A DNA stretch of 10,135 bases from Trueperaceae bacterium (GTDB taxonomy: Bacteria > Deinococcota > Deinococci > Deinococcales > Trueperaceae): the NCBI GenBank assembly GCA_007122815.1, contig SKSV01000288.1:1-10135 (forward strand), read 5' to 3'. The notes under the pieces were generated by a model that made no database searches, had not been told where the DNA came from, and worked only from the letters and a program-made list of their open reading frames with translations. Of the stretch, positions 1 through 5,863 are shown piece by piece (the first letter of the stretch is position 1; each line of letters starts with the position of its first letter). The translations under genes and the position numbers were made by a program.

Positions 1-1
1 A

Positions 2-184
2 GACTTCGATGAAGCCGGGTTGAACGTCGTTGGCAAGAAGTTCAAGGACGCATCGGTGTTCTTCAACGATGTTTCAGACATCAATGAGGTGGAACTTCGG
101 CGATGGCTCGAGAAGGCACGAGAGATCCGATGGGACTACAGGAGTCTCGTCGCGCGCAAAGGGCGGCTAGAGAGGATGAAGTAG
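2..184 (+). CDS. C-terminal part of a small hypothetical protein (DUF1801-like?)
   Basis: The reading frame is open from the window edge and gives 60 residues before a TAG stop, so the 5' part lies outside the window. The visible part has a VGKKFKDASVFFND segment, then an acidic turn and a helix containing RRWLEKAREIRWDY, and ends in a basic RKGRLERMK tail. This layout reminds me of the C-terminal end of DUF1801/YdhG-type small soluble proteins, but I recognise it only by general resemblance. Nothing visible points to a catalytic site. No gene follows closely: the next start is about 195 bases downstream. A 6-bp hairpin in the gap (GCTCGT at 344-349, ACGAGC at 354-359) is too weak to call a terminator. 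The coding call is fairly safe because frame and composition are consistent. The family call is weak. Confidence 0.6.
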   Translation, partial: DFDEAGLNVVGKKFKDASVFFNDVSDINEVELRRWLEKAREIRWDYRSLVARKGRLERMK

Positions 185-379
185 GGCGCAACACATGCGG
201 CGTTTCGGGCACCGCCAATGTCCGAGCCGGATCCACGTGCGTAGGCGACCACGCGAGGGTCGCGGGTGTCGTTGGGCGGGCGAATGACTCTGGCGGCGCC
301 CGTGGTGGAGGCTCACGCTTCGTACGGAAGCATCGGCCGGCGTGCTCGTCGGCACGAGCCGCTCGAGCGAGGTGGAGTC

Positions 380-787
380 ATGCATCGTTGGGTCCTGATC
401 GTCCTGCTCTTCGTCGGAGCACACTTTGGAGCGTCGTACCTGGTGCCCCTGAAGGAGGAGGATCGCGGCGCGTTCGGCGGCCTCCTGCGCTGGGTGTGGC
501 CGTGGTCCGTGGGCGATCGAGGCTTCCTCGGCATGCAGGACGGCTTGCAGGTCCCGATGCCCGGGTTCTGGATCGCGATGGCTGCGGCAGGGGCCCTCGT
601 TGCGGCCGCTTTGGCCCTGCTCGGCTGGATCGTGCCGACCGGCTGGTGGCGTGCCCTGACGGTGGTCGGTGCGGCTGCGCTGCTCGTGACCTTGGTCGGC
701 TTCCTCGGGTGGACGAAGGTCCTCCCGATAGCGCTCGCCGTCACTCTGATCTGGATCGTGTTAGCTCGCGTGCCGGTTCCCACGTAG
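380..787 (+). CDS. Small four-helix membrane protein, unknown function
   Basis: The gene encodes 135 residues from an ATG preceded by AGGTGG 4 nt upstream. The frame is open further upstream, but the first hydrophobic segment begins directly at this methionine, and the upstream codons read as arginine-rich noise. Hydrophobic stretches lie at about residues 3-21, 62-85, 92-109 and 114-130, so four membrane helices are likely. The loop between helices 1 and 2 (about 22-60) carries the charged KEEDRG motif and tryptophans. I see no catalytic motif and do not recognise a family. It stands alone on the plus strand and ends inside the 3' end of the convergent alpha/beta hydrolase gene, with 27 nt of tail-to-tail overlap. 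It is probably an inner-membrane protein of unknown role. Confidence 0.7.
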   Translation: MHRWVLIVLLFVGAHFGASYLVPLKEEDRGAFGGLLRWVWPWSVGDRGFLGMQDGLQVPMPGFWIAMAAAGALVAAALALLGWIVPTGWWRALTVVGAAALLVTLVGFLGWTKVLPIALAVTLIWIVLARVPVPT

Positions 788-1594
788 GCCGCTCGCCTCG
801 ACGTCATCCAGGAACTCACTCAGGACCGCGTTGAAGCGCTCGGGTTGCTCCAGGTTGGCGAAGTGGCCTGCGTCGGGGAGGGGTACCACGCGGGCGTCGG
901 GCGCTTCGTCGAGCGCCGCGAGCGTCGATGCCAAGGCAGCGTTGATGCCCTTGTCCAACGCTCCCTGGATGAGCAGGAGCGGCAAGCGGGCCGAGCGCAC
1001 TGTGCCGGTGTAGTCGTACCGGGCGATGTGCCGCGGGATCTGTAGCATCGCAGTCTTGCTGACCTGCCGGTACAGTTGCGCGAGTTCGGCGCCGACGGCC
1101 TTGTCTCGAGAGGCGCTGGCGCCCACGAGGCGTGCCACTCCGCCTACACCGAGGAGGTGTACCGACCCGACCGCCATCCAATACGTGAAGCGCCCGCTGC
1201 CGAGTTCGGCGGTGGTACCGAAGGTGGTGAGCGATCGCAGGCGTTGGGGTTCAGCGCTGAGCAGCTCGTATCCGATCAGCCCACCCAGCGAGTTCCCCAC
1301 GAAGTGAAGCGGCTTCACGCGGAGGTTGTCGAGGAGCGCGACGACGTCCCGCGCCAGCGCGGCCGGCGTGTAGTCCGCGGGCGTCGGTTGCGCCGGGTTG
1401 TTGGTCCCGCCGTGACCGCGGAGCGAGAGCAGGAGCACCCGGTACCGGTCGCGGAACCGCTCGGCTTGCGTCGCGAACTGGTGGAGGTTCGCACCGAGAC
1501 CGTGGACAAAGGCGACGACGGGTGCTTCGGTGGGGCCCTCGAGTACGTACTCCATTGTGATGCCGGTCGTGAGGAGAACCGTATTCGTGCGCAC
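761..1594 (-). CDS. Alpha/beta-fold hydrolase
   Basis: The product has 277 residues, the usual size of a soluble alpha/beta hydrolase. In this numbering the oxyanion-hole motif HGLG is at 31-34, the nucleophile elbow GNSLGG puts the serine at 102, the acid is probably D214 in LIQGALDKG, and the histidine is H244 in DAGHFANLEQPERF. The catalytic triad therefore looks complete. The region between elbow and acid forms a cap of moderate size. Substrate cannot be told from sequence; enol-lactonases, haloperoxidase-like esterases and lipases all share this pattern. I chose the GTG start because AAGGAGG lies 4 nt before it and because the family usually begins just before the first strand (VLLTTGITMEYV here). 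An in-frame ATG at 1654, with a promoter-like TACCAT 6 nt before it, would add 20 proline- and glycine-rich residues and remains possible. The gene is divergent from the second hydrolase, 193 bp away. Confidence 0.85.
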   Translation of the reverse strand: MRTNTVLLTTGITMEYVLEGPTEAPVVAFVHGLGANLHQFATQAERFRDRYRVLLLSLRGHGGTNNPAQPTPADYTPAALARDVVALLDNLRVKPLHFVGNSLGGLIGYELLSAEPQRLRSLTTFGTTAELGSGRFTYWMAVGSVHLLGVGGVARLVGASASRDKAVGAELAQLYRQVSKTAMLQIPRHIARYDYTGTVRSARLPLLLIQGALDKGINAALASTLAALDEAPDARVVPLPDAGHFANLEQPERFNAVLSEFLDDVEASGLRGNRHAS

Positions 1595-1598
1595 GCCG

Positions 1599-1605
1599 CC
1601 TCCTT
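1599..1605 (-). promoter_or_regulatory. Strong ribosome binding site that decides the hydrolase start
   Basis: The minus strand reads AAGGAGG, 4 nt before a GTG codon at 1594-1592. It is the best Shine-Dalgarno match near this gene. It favours the GTG over the upstream ATG at 1654, which has no purine-rich site. Confidence 0.6.
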
Positions 1606-1660
1606 CTGGGCGCGCCTTTGGTGGTAGCGGCGTATCGTCGCGCAGCAGATTCATGCGGTC

Positions 1661-1666
1661 ATGGTA
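1661..1666 (-). promoter_or_regulatory. Candidate -10 element (TACCAT) of the minus-strand hydrolase
   Basis: The minus strand reads TACCAT, then GACCGC, then ATG (1654). A TAnnnT hexamer 6 nt before a start codon is the known arrangement of leaderless promoters in Deinococcus. Here transcription could start at the ATG itself, or give a 60-nt leader ahead of the GTG at 1594 with its own ribosome site. I see no -35 match. Confidence 0.4.
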
Positions 1667-1775
1667 GCGCGGGGCCCCCCGGGTTTCCGGCGTTCGCCGA
1701 GAAGCGAGCAAGGGCGCCAGGGTCCAAGTCAAAGGGTCCGAAACGGTCTAGTGGGGCGCCTTGGGCGAGTTCGGG

Positions 1776-1781
1776 TAGCCT
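1776..1781 (+). promoter_or_regulatory. Candidate -10 element (TAGCCT) of the plus-strand hydrolase
   Basis: TAGCCT is followed by GCCGTC and then the GTG start at 1788. The same hexamer-plus-6-nt spacing occurs at two other places in this window. No Shine-Dalgarno sequence is visible before this GTG, which fits a leaderless transcript. No -35 hexamer is evident. Confidence 0.45.
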
Positions 1782-1787
1782 GCCGTC

Positions 1788-2753
1788 GTGAAGCGAATGA
1801 AACGGGGAGAAGCGCGAAGCTACGCCGACGTCACGAGTTGGCGCGACTACGAAGAGAAGCTCCCGGCAGCGTTCCAGCTGTCGGGCGAGCACCCACAGGA
1901 GGAGTGGTTCGACTGGCGCGACATCTCCGTGCATGTCGACCGATTGGCGGCCCCAGACGCACCGCTGAAGCTCCTGCTGATCCATGGCATCGGAGGGTAC
2001 GGCCGCATCGTTCTGGGGTTCGGCGCACCCTACCGGCCGGAGTTATGCGAGGTCGTCGCACCAGACCTTCCCGGCTACGGTCTCACCCGTGCCCCCACGG
2101 ACCGGTTCCGTTTCTCCGGGTGGGTCGAATGCCTCCACAGCTTCATCGAATCCGAGCTGAGACGCGATGGTCGACCAATCGTCTTGGCTGGTTTGAGCCT
2201 CGGTGGAATGGTCGCCTACCACGTCGCCTGTACAGCGCGTGTGAAGGGGTTGATCGCCACCGCTTTCGTGGACATGACGGATGCAGAGGTGGCGGTCGGC
2301 GTGTCACGTTTCGTGCGCCTGAGCCGGTTGGCGCTGCCGTTGGTCAAGAGGTTGCCGCCGGCGATGGCCGGTCTGCGCATCCCGGCGCGACTGCTGTCGA
2401 AGGTGTACGCCATCTCCAACAACCCGGAGCTCTCGCGTTTGGCCTCGAACGACCCGAACGGCGGTGGAAACAGCGTGCCCATCTCGTTCCTGCGCTCGAT
2501 CATGGCAACGCCGCCAGCCATCGAGCCGGAGCAGTTCAGGCGCTGCCCCGTTCTGTTGGCGCACCCCGGTGAGGACCGGATGACCGACATTGCCTTCAGC
2601 AGGCAGTTCTTCGACCGCCTGGCGGCGCCGAAACGAATGGTCGTTCTCGACGGTGCTGGGCATTGGCCTATCGAGGAGCCTGGGGCGACACAGATGAGGG
2701 AAGCGGTAGGTAGCTTCTTGGAGGGCGTGGCGAGGGATCTTCGCCGTCGATGA
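1788..2753 (+). CDS. Alpha/beta-fold hydrolase
   Basis: The product has 321 residues, longer than its neighbour because of about 60 N-terminal residues before the core. Core motifs are complete: oxyanion-hole HGIGGYGR at 66-73, DLPGYGLT at 93-100, nucleophile elbow GLSLGG with serine 137, probable acid D263 in HPGEDRMTD, and H292 in GAGHWPIEEPG. The cap (about 165-245) contains the basic stretch RFVRLSRLALPLVKRLP, which could be a membrane-contacting or substrate-channel helix. It is probably a carboxylesterase or lipase-like enzyme of unknown substrate. The start is a GTG; an in-frame ATG lies three codons downstream (1797). No ribosome site precedes either, but TAGCCT stands 6 nt before the GTG, so the message may be leaderless. 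It is divergent from the other hydrolase and the two are not close paralogues: cap and termini differ. Downstream lie only gene remnants. Confidence 0.88.
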   Translation: MKRMKRGEARSYADVTSWRDYEEKLPAAFQLSGEHPQEEWFDWRDISVHVDRLAAPDAPLKLLLIHGIGGYGRIVLGFGAPYRPELCEVVAPDLPGYGLTRAPTDRFRFSGWVECLHSFIESELRRDGRPIVLAGLSLGGMVAYHVACTARVKGLIATAFVDMTDAEVAVGVSRFVRLSRLALPLVKRLPPAMAGLRIPARLLSKVYAISNNPELSRLASNDPNGGGNSVPISFLRSIMATPPAIEPEQFRRCPVLLAHPGEDRMTDIAFSRQFFDRLAAPKRMVVLDGAGHWPIEEPGATQMREAVGSFLEGVARDLRRR

Positions 2754-2821
2754 GTTGATGGATGAGCTTCGCCAGAGGCTCACGGCCCGCTCCGAAGACA
2801 GCCAGCAGAACGGACGTCGAA

Positions 2822-2938
2822 ATGCAGCTGGCGACTGAACTAGACAAGCTGCGGTATCCAATCGGACGTTTCCGGCCGCGAGCCGGCCTCTCCTCGCTGG
2901 GGATTCAACGACAGATCGAGGATTTGACTGCTCTACCA
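2822..2938 (+). pseudogene. 5' fragment of a DinB/YfiT-type gene
   Basis: From an ATG the frame gives about 39 residues that look like the N-terminus of DinB-like metal-dependent enzymes of the YfiT type: the typical LRYPIGRF opening, a short variable linker, and QIEDLTALP at the first helix of the four-helix bundle. Members usually have 160-180 residues. Here the match stops near 2938, and all three metal-binding histidines of the family lie beyond that point and are missing. The sequence then passes straight into a transporter fragment in another frame. The remnant call rests on my recall of the family's N-terminal consensus, so a profile search is needed to confirm it. Confidence 0.5.
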
Positions 2939-2940
2939 CG

Positions 2941-3120
2941 TCGGGCCTCGGCTACCCGATCTAGTGCCGGGCCGTGCCGCACCTCCCCCGCACCTCGGCC
3001 GCGTTGGTGCAGTTGCTGGTTCCGGTCGTCGCCGCCCTCGGGGCGGTCGCACTCCTGGGCGAAGCCAGCACCCTGCGATTGGTCCTCGCCGCGGCCCTAG
3101 TGCTGGGCGCTCCTGTCTGG
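2941..3120 (+). pseudogene. 3' fragment of an EamA (DMT) transporter gene, with a nonsense codon
   Basis: In frame from 2941 the translation begins SGLGY, hits TAG at 2962-2964, then continues RAVPHLPRTSAALVQLLVP, VVAALGAVALLGE and LRLVLAAALVLG. This is the typical last part of EamA-domain drug/metabolite transporters: a SGLGYxxWY motif, a helix with AALVQLxVPV, the LGE motif and a final helix. The family has WY where this copy has TAG-Cys, so one G-to-A change probably turned a tryptophan into a stop. The end (after 3108) no longer resembles the family and there is no normal stop before the convergent peptidase gene. Members have about 280-300 residues; only about 55 remain. Confidence 0.65.
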
Positions 3121-3137
3121 TCGGTCAACCCTGGACG

Positions 3138-4217
3138 TCAGTCTTCGTCGAGGAACCCGAAACTCGGCAGCGCTTCCATCGTCGCGACCACAGCGCGCAG
3201 CAGCGCCAGCGCGGCCTCCGCGTCGCGCAGGTCGGCGACCTCGACCGGCGAGTGCGAGTAGCGCCGCGCCAGGCACAATGAGGCAGCGGGCACCCCACGG
3301 CCCGACCAGGCGATCGCCGCGGCGTCGTTGTTACCACCGGCGAACACCGCTTCCTGCAGCGCCACGCCCTGCGACTCGGCGAGCCGCCGCAGGTAACGCC
3401 GCACGCCCTGGTGCACCAGGAATCCGCGGCCGCCAGCGCCGGCGGCGACCTGCACGACCGGCCCTGCCCCGATGGCGACGTCGAGGTCGCGCGTGCGGTG
3501 CATGTCGGGCGTGTCGCCACTGGGCATGGTGTCGAGCGCCAGGGCCAGGTCGGGTTGCCAGCGCGTGCCGGCGACGCCTGCGCCCTTGAGGCCGACCTCC
3601 TCCTGGCTCGTGAACGCCGCAACCAGTGTGCCGGCTGGCGGCGGTCCGTCCTCGAGCAGCTGGGCGAGGATGGCGCAGCCGAGCCGATCGTCGATGGCCT
3701 TGCCGACCACCAGCGGCGCGTCGTGGCCGAACGCGCGCACCTCGCTCACGAACGCCAGCGGGTCGCCAACTTCGATGCCCATGGCCGCCACAGACGCAGC
3801 CGACGCGGCACCGACATCGACGTACATGTCGCGCACCGCCGGCGCGCTGCCGCGATCCGCTTGCGCCTGGTAGTGTCCCGCCTTCACGCCGACCACGCCC
3901 AGGTGGCCGCGGACGCGCACTAGCCGGGCCGGCAGCGTGGCGGGGATGACGCCGCCGATCGTTTCGAAGCGGAGGAAGCCGTCGGGCTCGATCGCCTTCA
4001 ACAGCAGGCCGATCTCATCGGTGTGCGCGGCGATCAGGACGGTGGGCCCGTCGCGCGCGCCGCGGCGCACGGCGTACAGGTTGCCCACAGCGTCGACGGT
4101 GACCTCGTCGCAAACGCTGGCGAGGGCGTCGCGAAGGTGTCGCACGAGGGGACGCTCGTGGCCGGCGACGGCGTCGATCGCGGCGAGGTCGGTGAGGCGT
4201 TCGAGCAGGCTCGGCAT
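3138..4217 (-). CDS. M42-family metallo-aminopeptidase
   Basis: The product has 359 residues, the normal length of the M42 family (glutamyl aminopeptidase, deblocking aminopeptidase, TET-type). These are cytoplasmic dinuclear metal exopeptidases that trim short peptides. Metal and catalytic motifs are in order: AAHTDEIG (H65, D67), KAIDDRLG (bridging D176 or D177), TSQEEVGLKGA (catalytic E206, metal E207), ALDTMPSGD (D229) and RYSHSPVEV (H322). The inserted region at about 70-165 is the PDZ/OB-like dimerisation domain that interrupts the family's catalytic domain. It therefore looks active. The start is the first ATG after an in-frame TGA that lies just upstream; no clear Shine-Dalgarno is visible. 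Upstream on the same strand, 56 nt away, ends an ORF of 47 codons. At the 3' end it converges on the EamA remnant. Confidence 0.93.
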   Translation of the reverse strand: MPSLLERLTDLAAIDAVAGHERPLVRHLRDALASVCDEVTVDAVGNLYAVRRGARDGPTVLIAAHTDEIGLLLKAIEPDGFLRFETIGGVIPATLPARLVRVRGHLGVVGVKAGHYQAQADRGSAPAVRDMYVDVGAASAASVAAMGIEVGDPLAFVSEVRAFGHDAPLVVGKAIDDRLGCAILAQLLEDGPPPAGTLVAAFTSQEEVGLKGAGVAGTRWQPDLALALDTMPSGDTPDMHRTRDLDVAIGAGPVVQVAAGAGGRGFLVHQGVRRYLRRLAESQGVALQEAVFAGGNNDAAAIAWSGRGVPAASLCLARRYSHSPVEVADLRDAEAALALLRAVVATMEALPSFGFLDED

Positions 4218-4273
4218 GCGCGATCATCGCATGCACGCCAACACGAGAGCGCCGCGGTGAACGCGTCGGCGCG

Positions 4274-4417
4274 TCAGACGCGCGCGAGCAGCCCGTCCGG
4301 GTCACCGCGGTACTCGACGTTGCCGCTGACCTCCATCAGGTCAACGATCCCGGGATCGCGTCGGCCTCTCCATTCTGACTGGCCGCAGACGGCGTGTACT
4401 CGGATGCCGCCGCTCAT
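4274..4417 (-). CDS. Short ORF, 47 residues, possible remnant
   Basis: The minus strand has an ATG-to-TGA frame of 47 codons. The product starts MSGGIRVHAVCGQSEWRG and ends with VEYRGDPDGLLARV. It is soluble, with no signal peptide or membrane segment, and I do not recognise it. The ATG overlaps the stop codon of the preceding remnant by 4 nt (ATGA), and the stop lies 56 nt before the M42 peptidase start, so the three could be read from one transcript. No good ribosome site precedes the ATG. It could be a real small gene, or the last part of a longer gene whose 5' part is lost. The regular end and composition make chance less likely but do not exclude it. Confidence 0.35.
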   Translation of the reverse strand: MSGGIRVHAVCGQSEWRGRRDPGIVDLMEVSGNVEYRGDPDGLLARV

Positions 4418-4551
4418 CCAGCATGGCCAGCCTCGGGCAACGCACCTTCGCACGCGAAGCGGTGGCGTGGCCGATGTGCCTGGGAGTTGTTGTCCTCGAG
4501 CCCTGTGAAGATGTCGAAGAGCTCAGGAGGAAACTCTTCGAACTCGATCAG
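4414..4551 (-). pseudogene. N-terminal remnant resembling DUF2461
   Basis: The minus-strand frame from 4551 gives LIEFEEFPPELFDIFTGLED, then NNSQAHRPRH, and ends at TGA (4416-4414). This resembles the opening of DUF2461 proteins (about 210-230 residues), which begin with an F-x-x-[FW]-x-x-E motif, then F-x-x-GL-x-x-(D/N)NS and an H-[RK]. Only about 45 residues remain. The frame is open back to a TGA at 4623-4621, but no ATG, GTG or TTG lies in it, so it cannot start normally. After the NNSQAH motif the sequence no longer fits the family, which suggests a frameshift or deletion there. The family assignment is from memory of the consensus. Confidence 0.4.
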
Positions 4552-4860
4552 CGCTCTCGCCCGGATCGCAAGACCTGCAGGTGATAGCGGGACTAGGGCG
4601 ACGGGGCGACGTCGACGGAATCACCCCGCGGCCGCAGATGGAGTTGATCTGACGGTGCGGCAGGTGCACGCTGCTGGGCAAGGTGCGCGTGATGGATCCG
4701 TGTATCCTGCCGGCATGAATCCATTGGAGCGGGGAGGTGCGTTGAGCCCGCCGGCCGTGCGGCGGACGGCGACGGGCTGCTCCGCGGACCGGTTGAGCCG
4801 CGTCCTCGGGATGCACTCCGGATGGCAACGTCTTCTACCTCGAAACGCGAGGAAACGTAC
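4552..4860. other. Gap with a promoter-like site and no convincing gene
   Basis: About 300 bases with no gene I trust. It holds a promoter-like TATCCT (4703-4708, plus strand) followed 6 nt later by an ATG (4715), and GGGGAGG 4 nt before a TTG at 4742 in the same frame. That frame runs to 4969, overlaps the next gene by over 100 nt and codes for an arginine- and cysteine-rich sequence, so I take it as noise. The TATCCT may instead be the promoter of the gene at 4861, giving a leader of about 145 nt. Confidence 0.35.
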
Positions 4861-5535
4861 ATGGCCAGACGCAAGAACGACCCTTTGTTCGAAGCGCTGC
4901 GAGAAGGACGGTCCTACACCTGGACGATCCCAGAAGGTGGTGATCTGGCCTCCATGCGTGCAGCGGTGAAGCATGGACAGACGCTCACCATGTCACCCAT
5001 CGAGCATCCGAGAGACATCCAGGTCGGAGACTTCGTCCTCGTTCGATGGCACGCGAGCGAGATCTTCCATATCGTCGGCGGCATACAAGATGAGCGGTAC
5101 CTAATCGTGAACAGCTTGGGTAAGGTCAACGGTTGGGTAGGCGCGGAGGCGATCCACGGCAGGGTGACCGAGATCATCGAGCCCGAGCCGCGTCCGAGCG
5201 TAGAGGTCATGCTGGACGAGTTGGCGAGTGCGTACCAGACGATGATCACCACCGAACAGGCCTCCGCGGACGACGCACGGCGAATGCTTGCGATCGTCGA
5301 TGACTTGCGCTGGTACGCCGCCAGAATCGGTGACGAGCGTGTGGATACGATGCCCCGCTCGAACACATGGAGCTTCCAACAGAATCTGTGGCGACTTACG
5401 AGACGGACGAAGAAGGCGACCGCACCCGCGTCGAACCGTGTTCTCTACTCCATCGATCGGGGCAAGGAGTGCGTAGGGCGAGCCAGTGAGATTCTCGCGC
5501 TCCTCGACGACAGCGCCTCGGATCGGAACGAGTAG
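4861..5535 (+). CDS. Hypothetical protein with a LexA/S26-like beta domain
   Basis: The product has 224 residues from an ATG with GAGG 8 nt upstream. An in-frame ATG 39 nt earlier (4822) has no ribosome site. Residues about 40-105 (TLTMSPI, IQVGDFVLVRW, FHIVGGI, YLIVNSLGKVNGWVG, IHGRVTEI) follow the strand order of the S24/S26 signal-peptidase/LexA fold, with the GDxVLVRW strand and the NxLGxxNGWV motif of a stand-alone bacterial subgroup. In true peptidases a serine precedes the MxP of the first motif. Here threonine 43 stands before MSP and no matching lysine is evident, so catalysis is doubtful. Residues about 115-160 look helical; the C-terminal part is basic and then acidic. It has no signal peptide or membrane segment. 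It stands alone on the plus strand. Function is unknown. Confidence 0.8.
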   Translation: MARRKNDPLFEALREGRSYTWTIPEGGDLASMRAAVKHGQTLTMSPIEHPRDIQVGDFVLVRWHASEIFHIVGGIQDERYLIVNSLGKVNGWVGAEAIHGRVTEIIEPEPRPSVEVMLDELASAYQTMITTEQASADDARRMLAIVDDLRWYAARIGDERVDTMPRSNTWSFQQNLWRLTRRTKKATAPASNRVLYSIDRGKECVGRASEILALLDDSASDRNE

Positions 5536-5585
5536 GCACCGCACCATGCGCGCTGACGCCCGACGCCAGCGCCTCGACGAGATGA

Positions 5586-5798
5586 ACACTTCGCCACGGC
5601 TCGGACACCATCCTTCGGCGGCGGCTGCTTCTCGCGCTCTTCGGCGTCGGCCTAGCCGCACTCGGCTCGTTCGCGGCGACGTCGCCCGAGGGCGCTTCCG
5701 CGTTCAGCGAGGCGATGGCCGAGTCCAATGCGGCGATTGCCTTCAGTCCCGCCGAGTGGCTGTGGCGGGCGGGGACGTACGGCAGACGGCCGAGCTGA
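5586..5798 (+). pseudogene. Start-less coding stretch for a small membrane-anchored protein
   Basis: This frame has the strong third-position G/C bias of a real gene and encodes a basic RRR, a hydrophobic LLLALFGVGLAALGSFAA segment like a signal anchor, then an alanine-rich part and an ending PAEWLWRAGTYGRRPS. An in-frame TGA at 5583-5585 closes it upstream and no ATG, GTG or TTG lies between that stop and the hydrophobic segment. An ATG in another frame at 5546 or 5582 would reach it after a single-base slip near 5590-5612. It is therefore a frameshifted gene, a sequencing error, or a gene with an unusual start. I do not recognise the family. Confidence 0.4.
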
Positions 5799-5863
5799 GA
5801 GCTCCGAAGTCCCCCTGAGGCGTCGTGCTGTACTTCTTGCCGCATCGATCGATTGTCTGACGA

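Noticed and set aside
344..359. GCTCGT/ACGAGC hairpin with a 4-nt loop as a terminator
   Set aside because: Only 6 bp, no T-run, and 160 bases after the nearest stop codon; expected by chance in GC-rich DNA.
103..834. Long arginine-rich plus-strand frame over the membrane-protein gene
   Set aside because: Composition is typical of an off-frame reading of GC-rich DNA. It overlaps two better genes and has no ribosome site or family features.
1076..1627. Plus-strand frame opposite the first hydrolase
   Set aside because: The minus-strand frame carries a complete hydrolase triad; the plus frame is rich in E, R and V without motifs.
4715..4969. Plus-strand ORF starting right after the TATCCT hexamer
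   Set aside because: Arginine- and cysteine-rich sequence that overlaps the better-supported gene at 4861 by over 100 nt in another frame.
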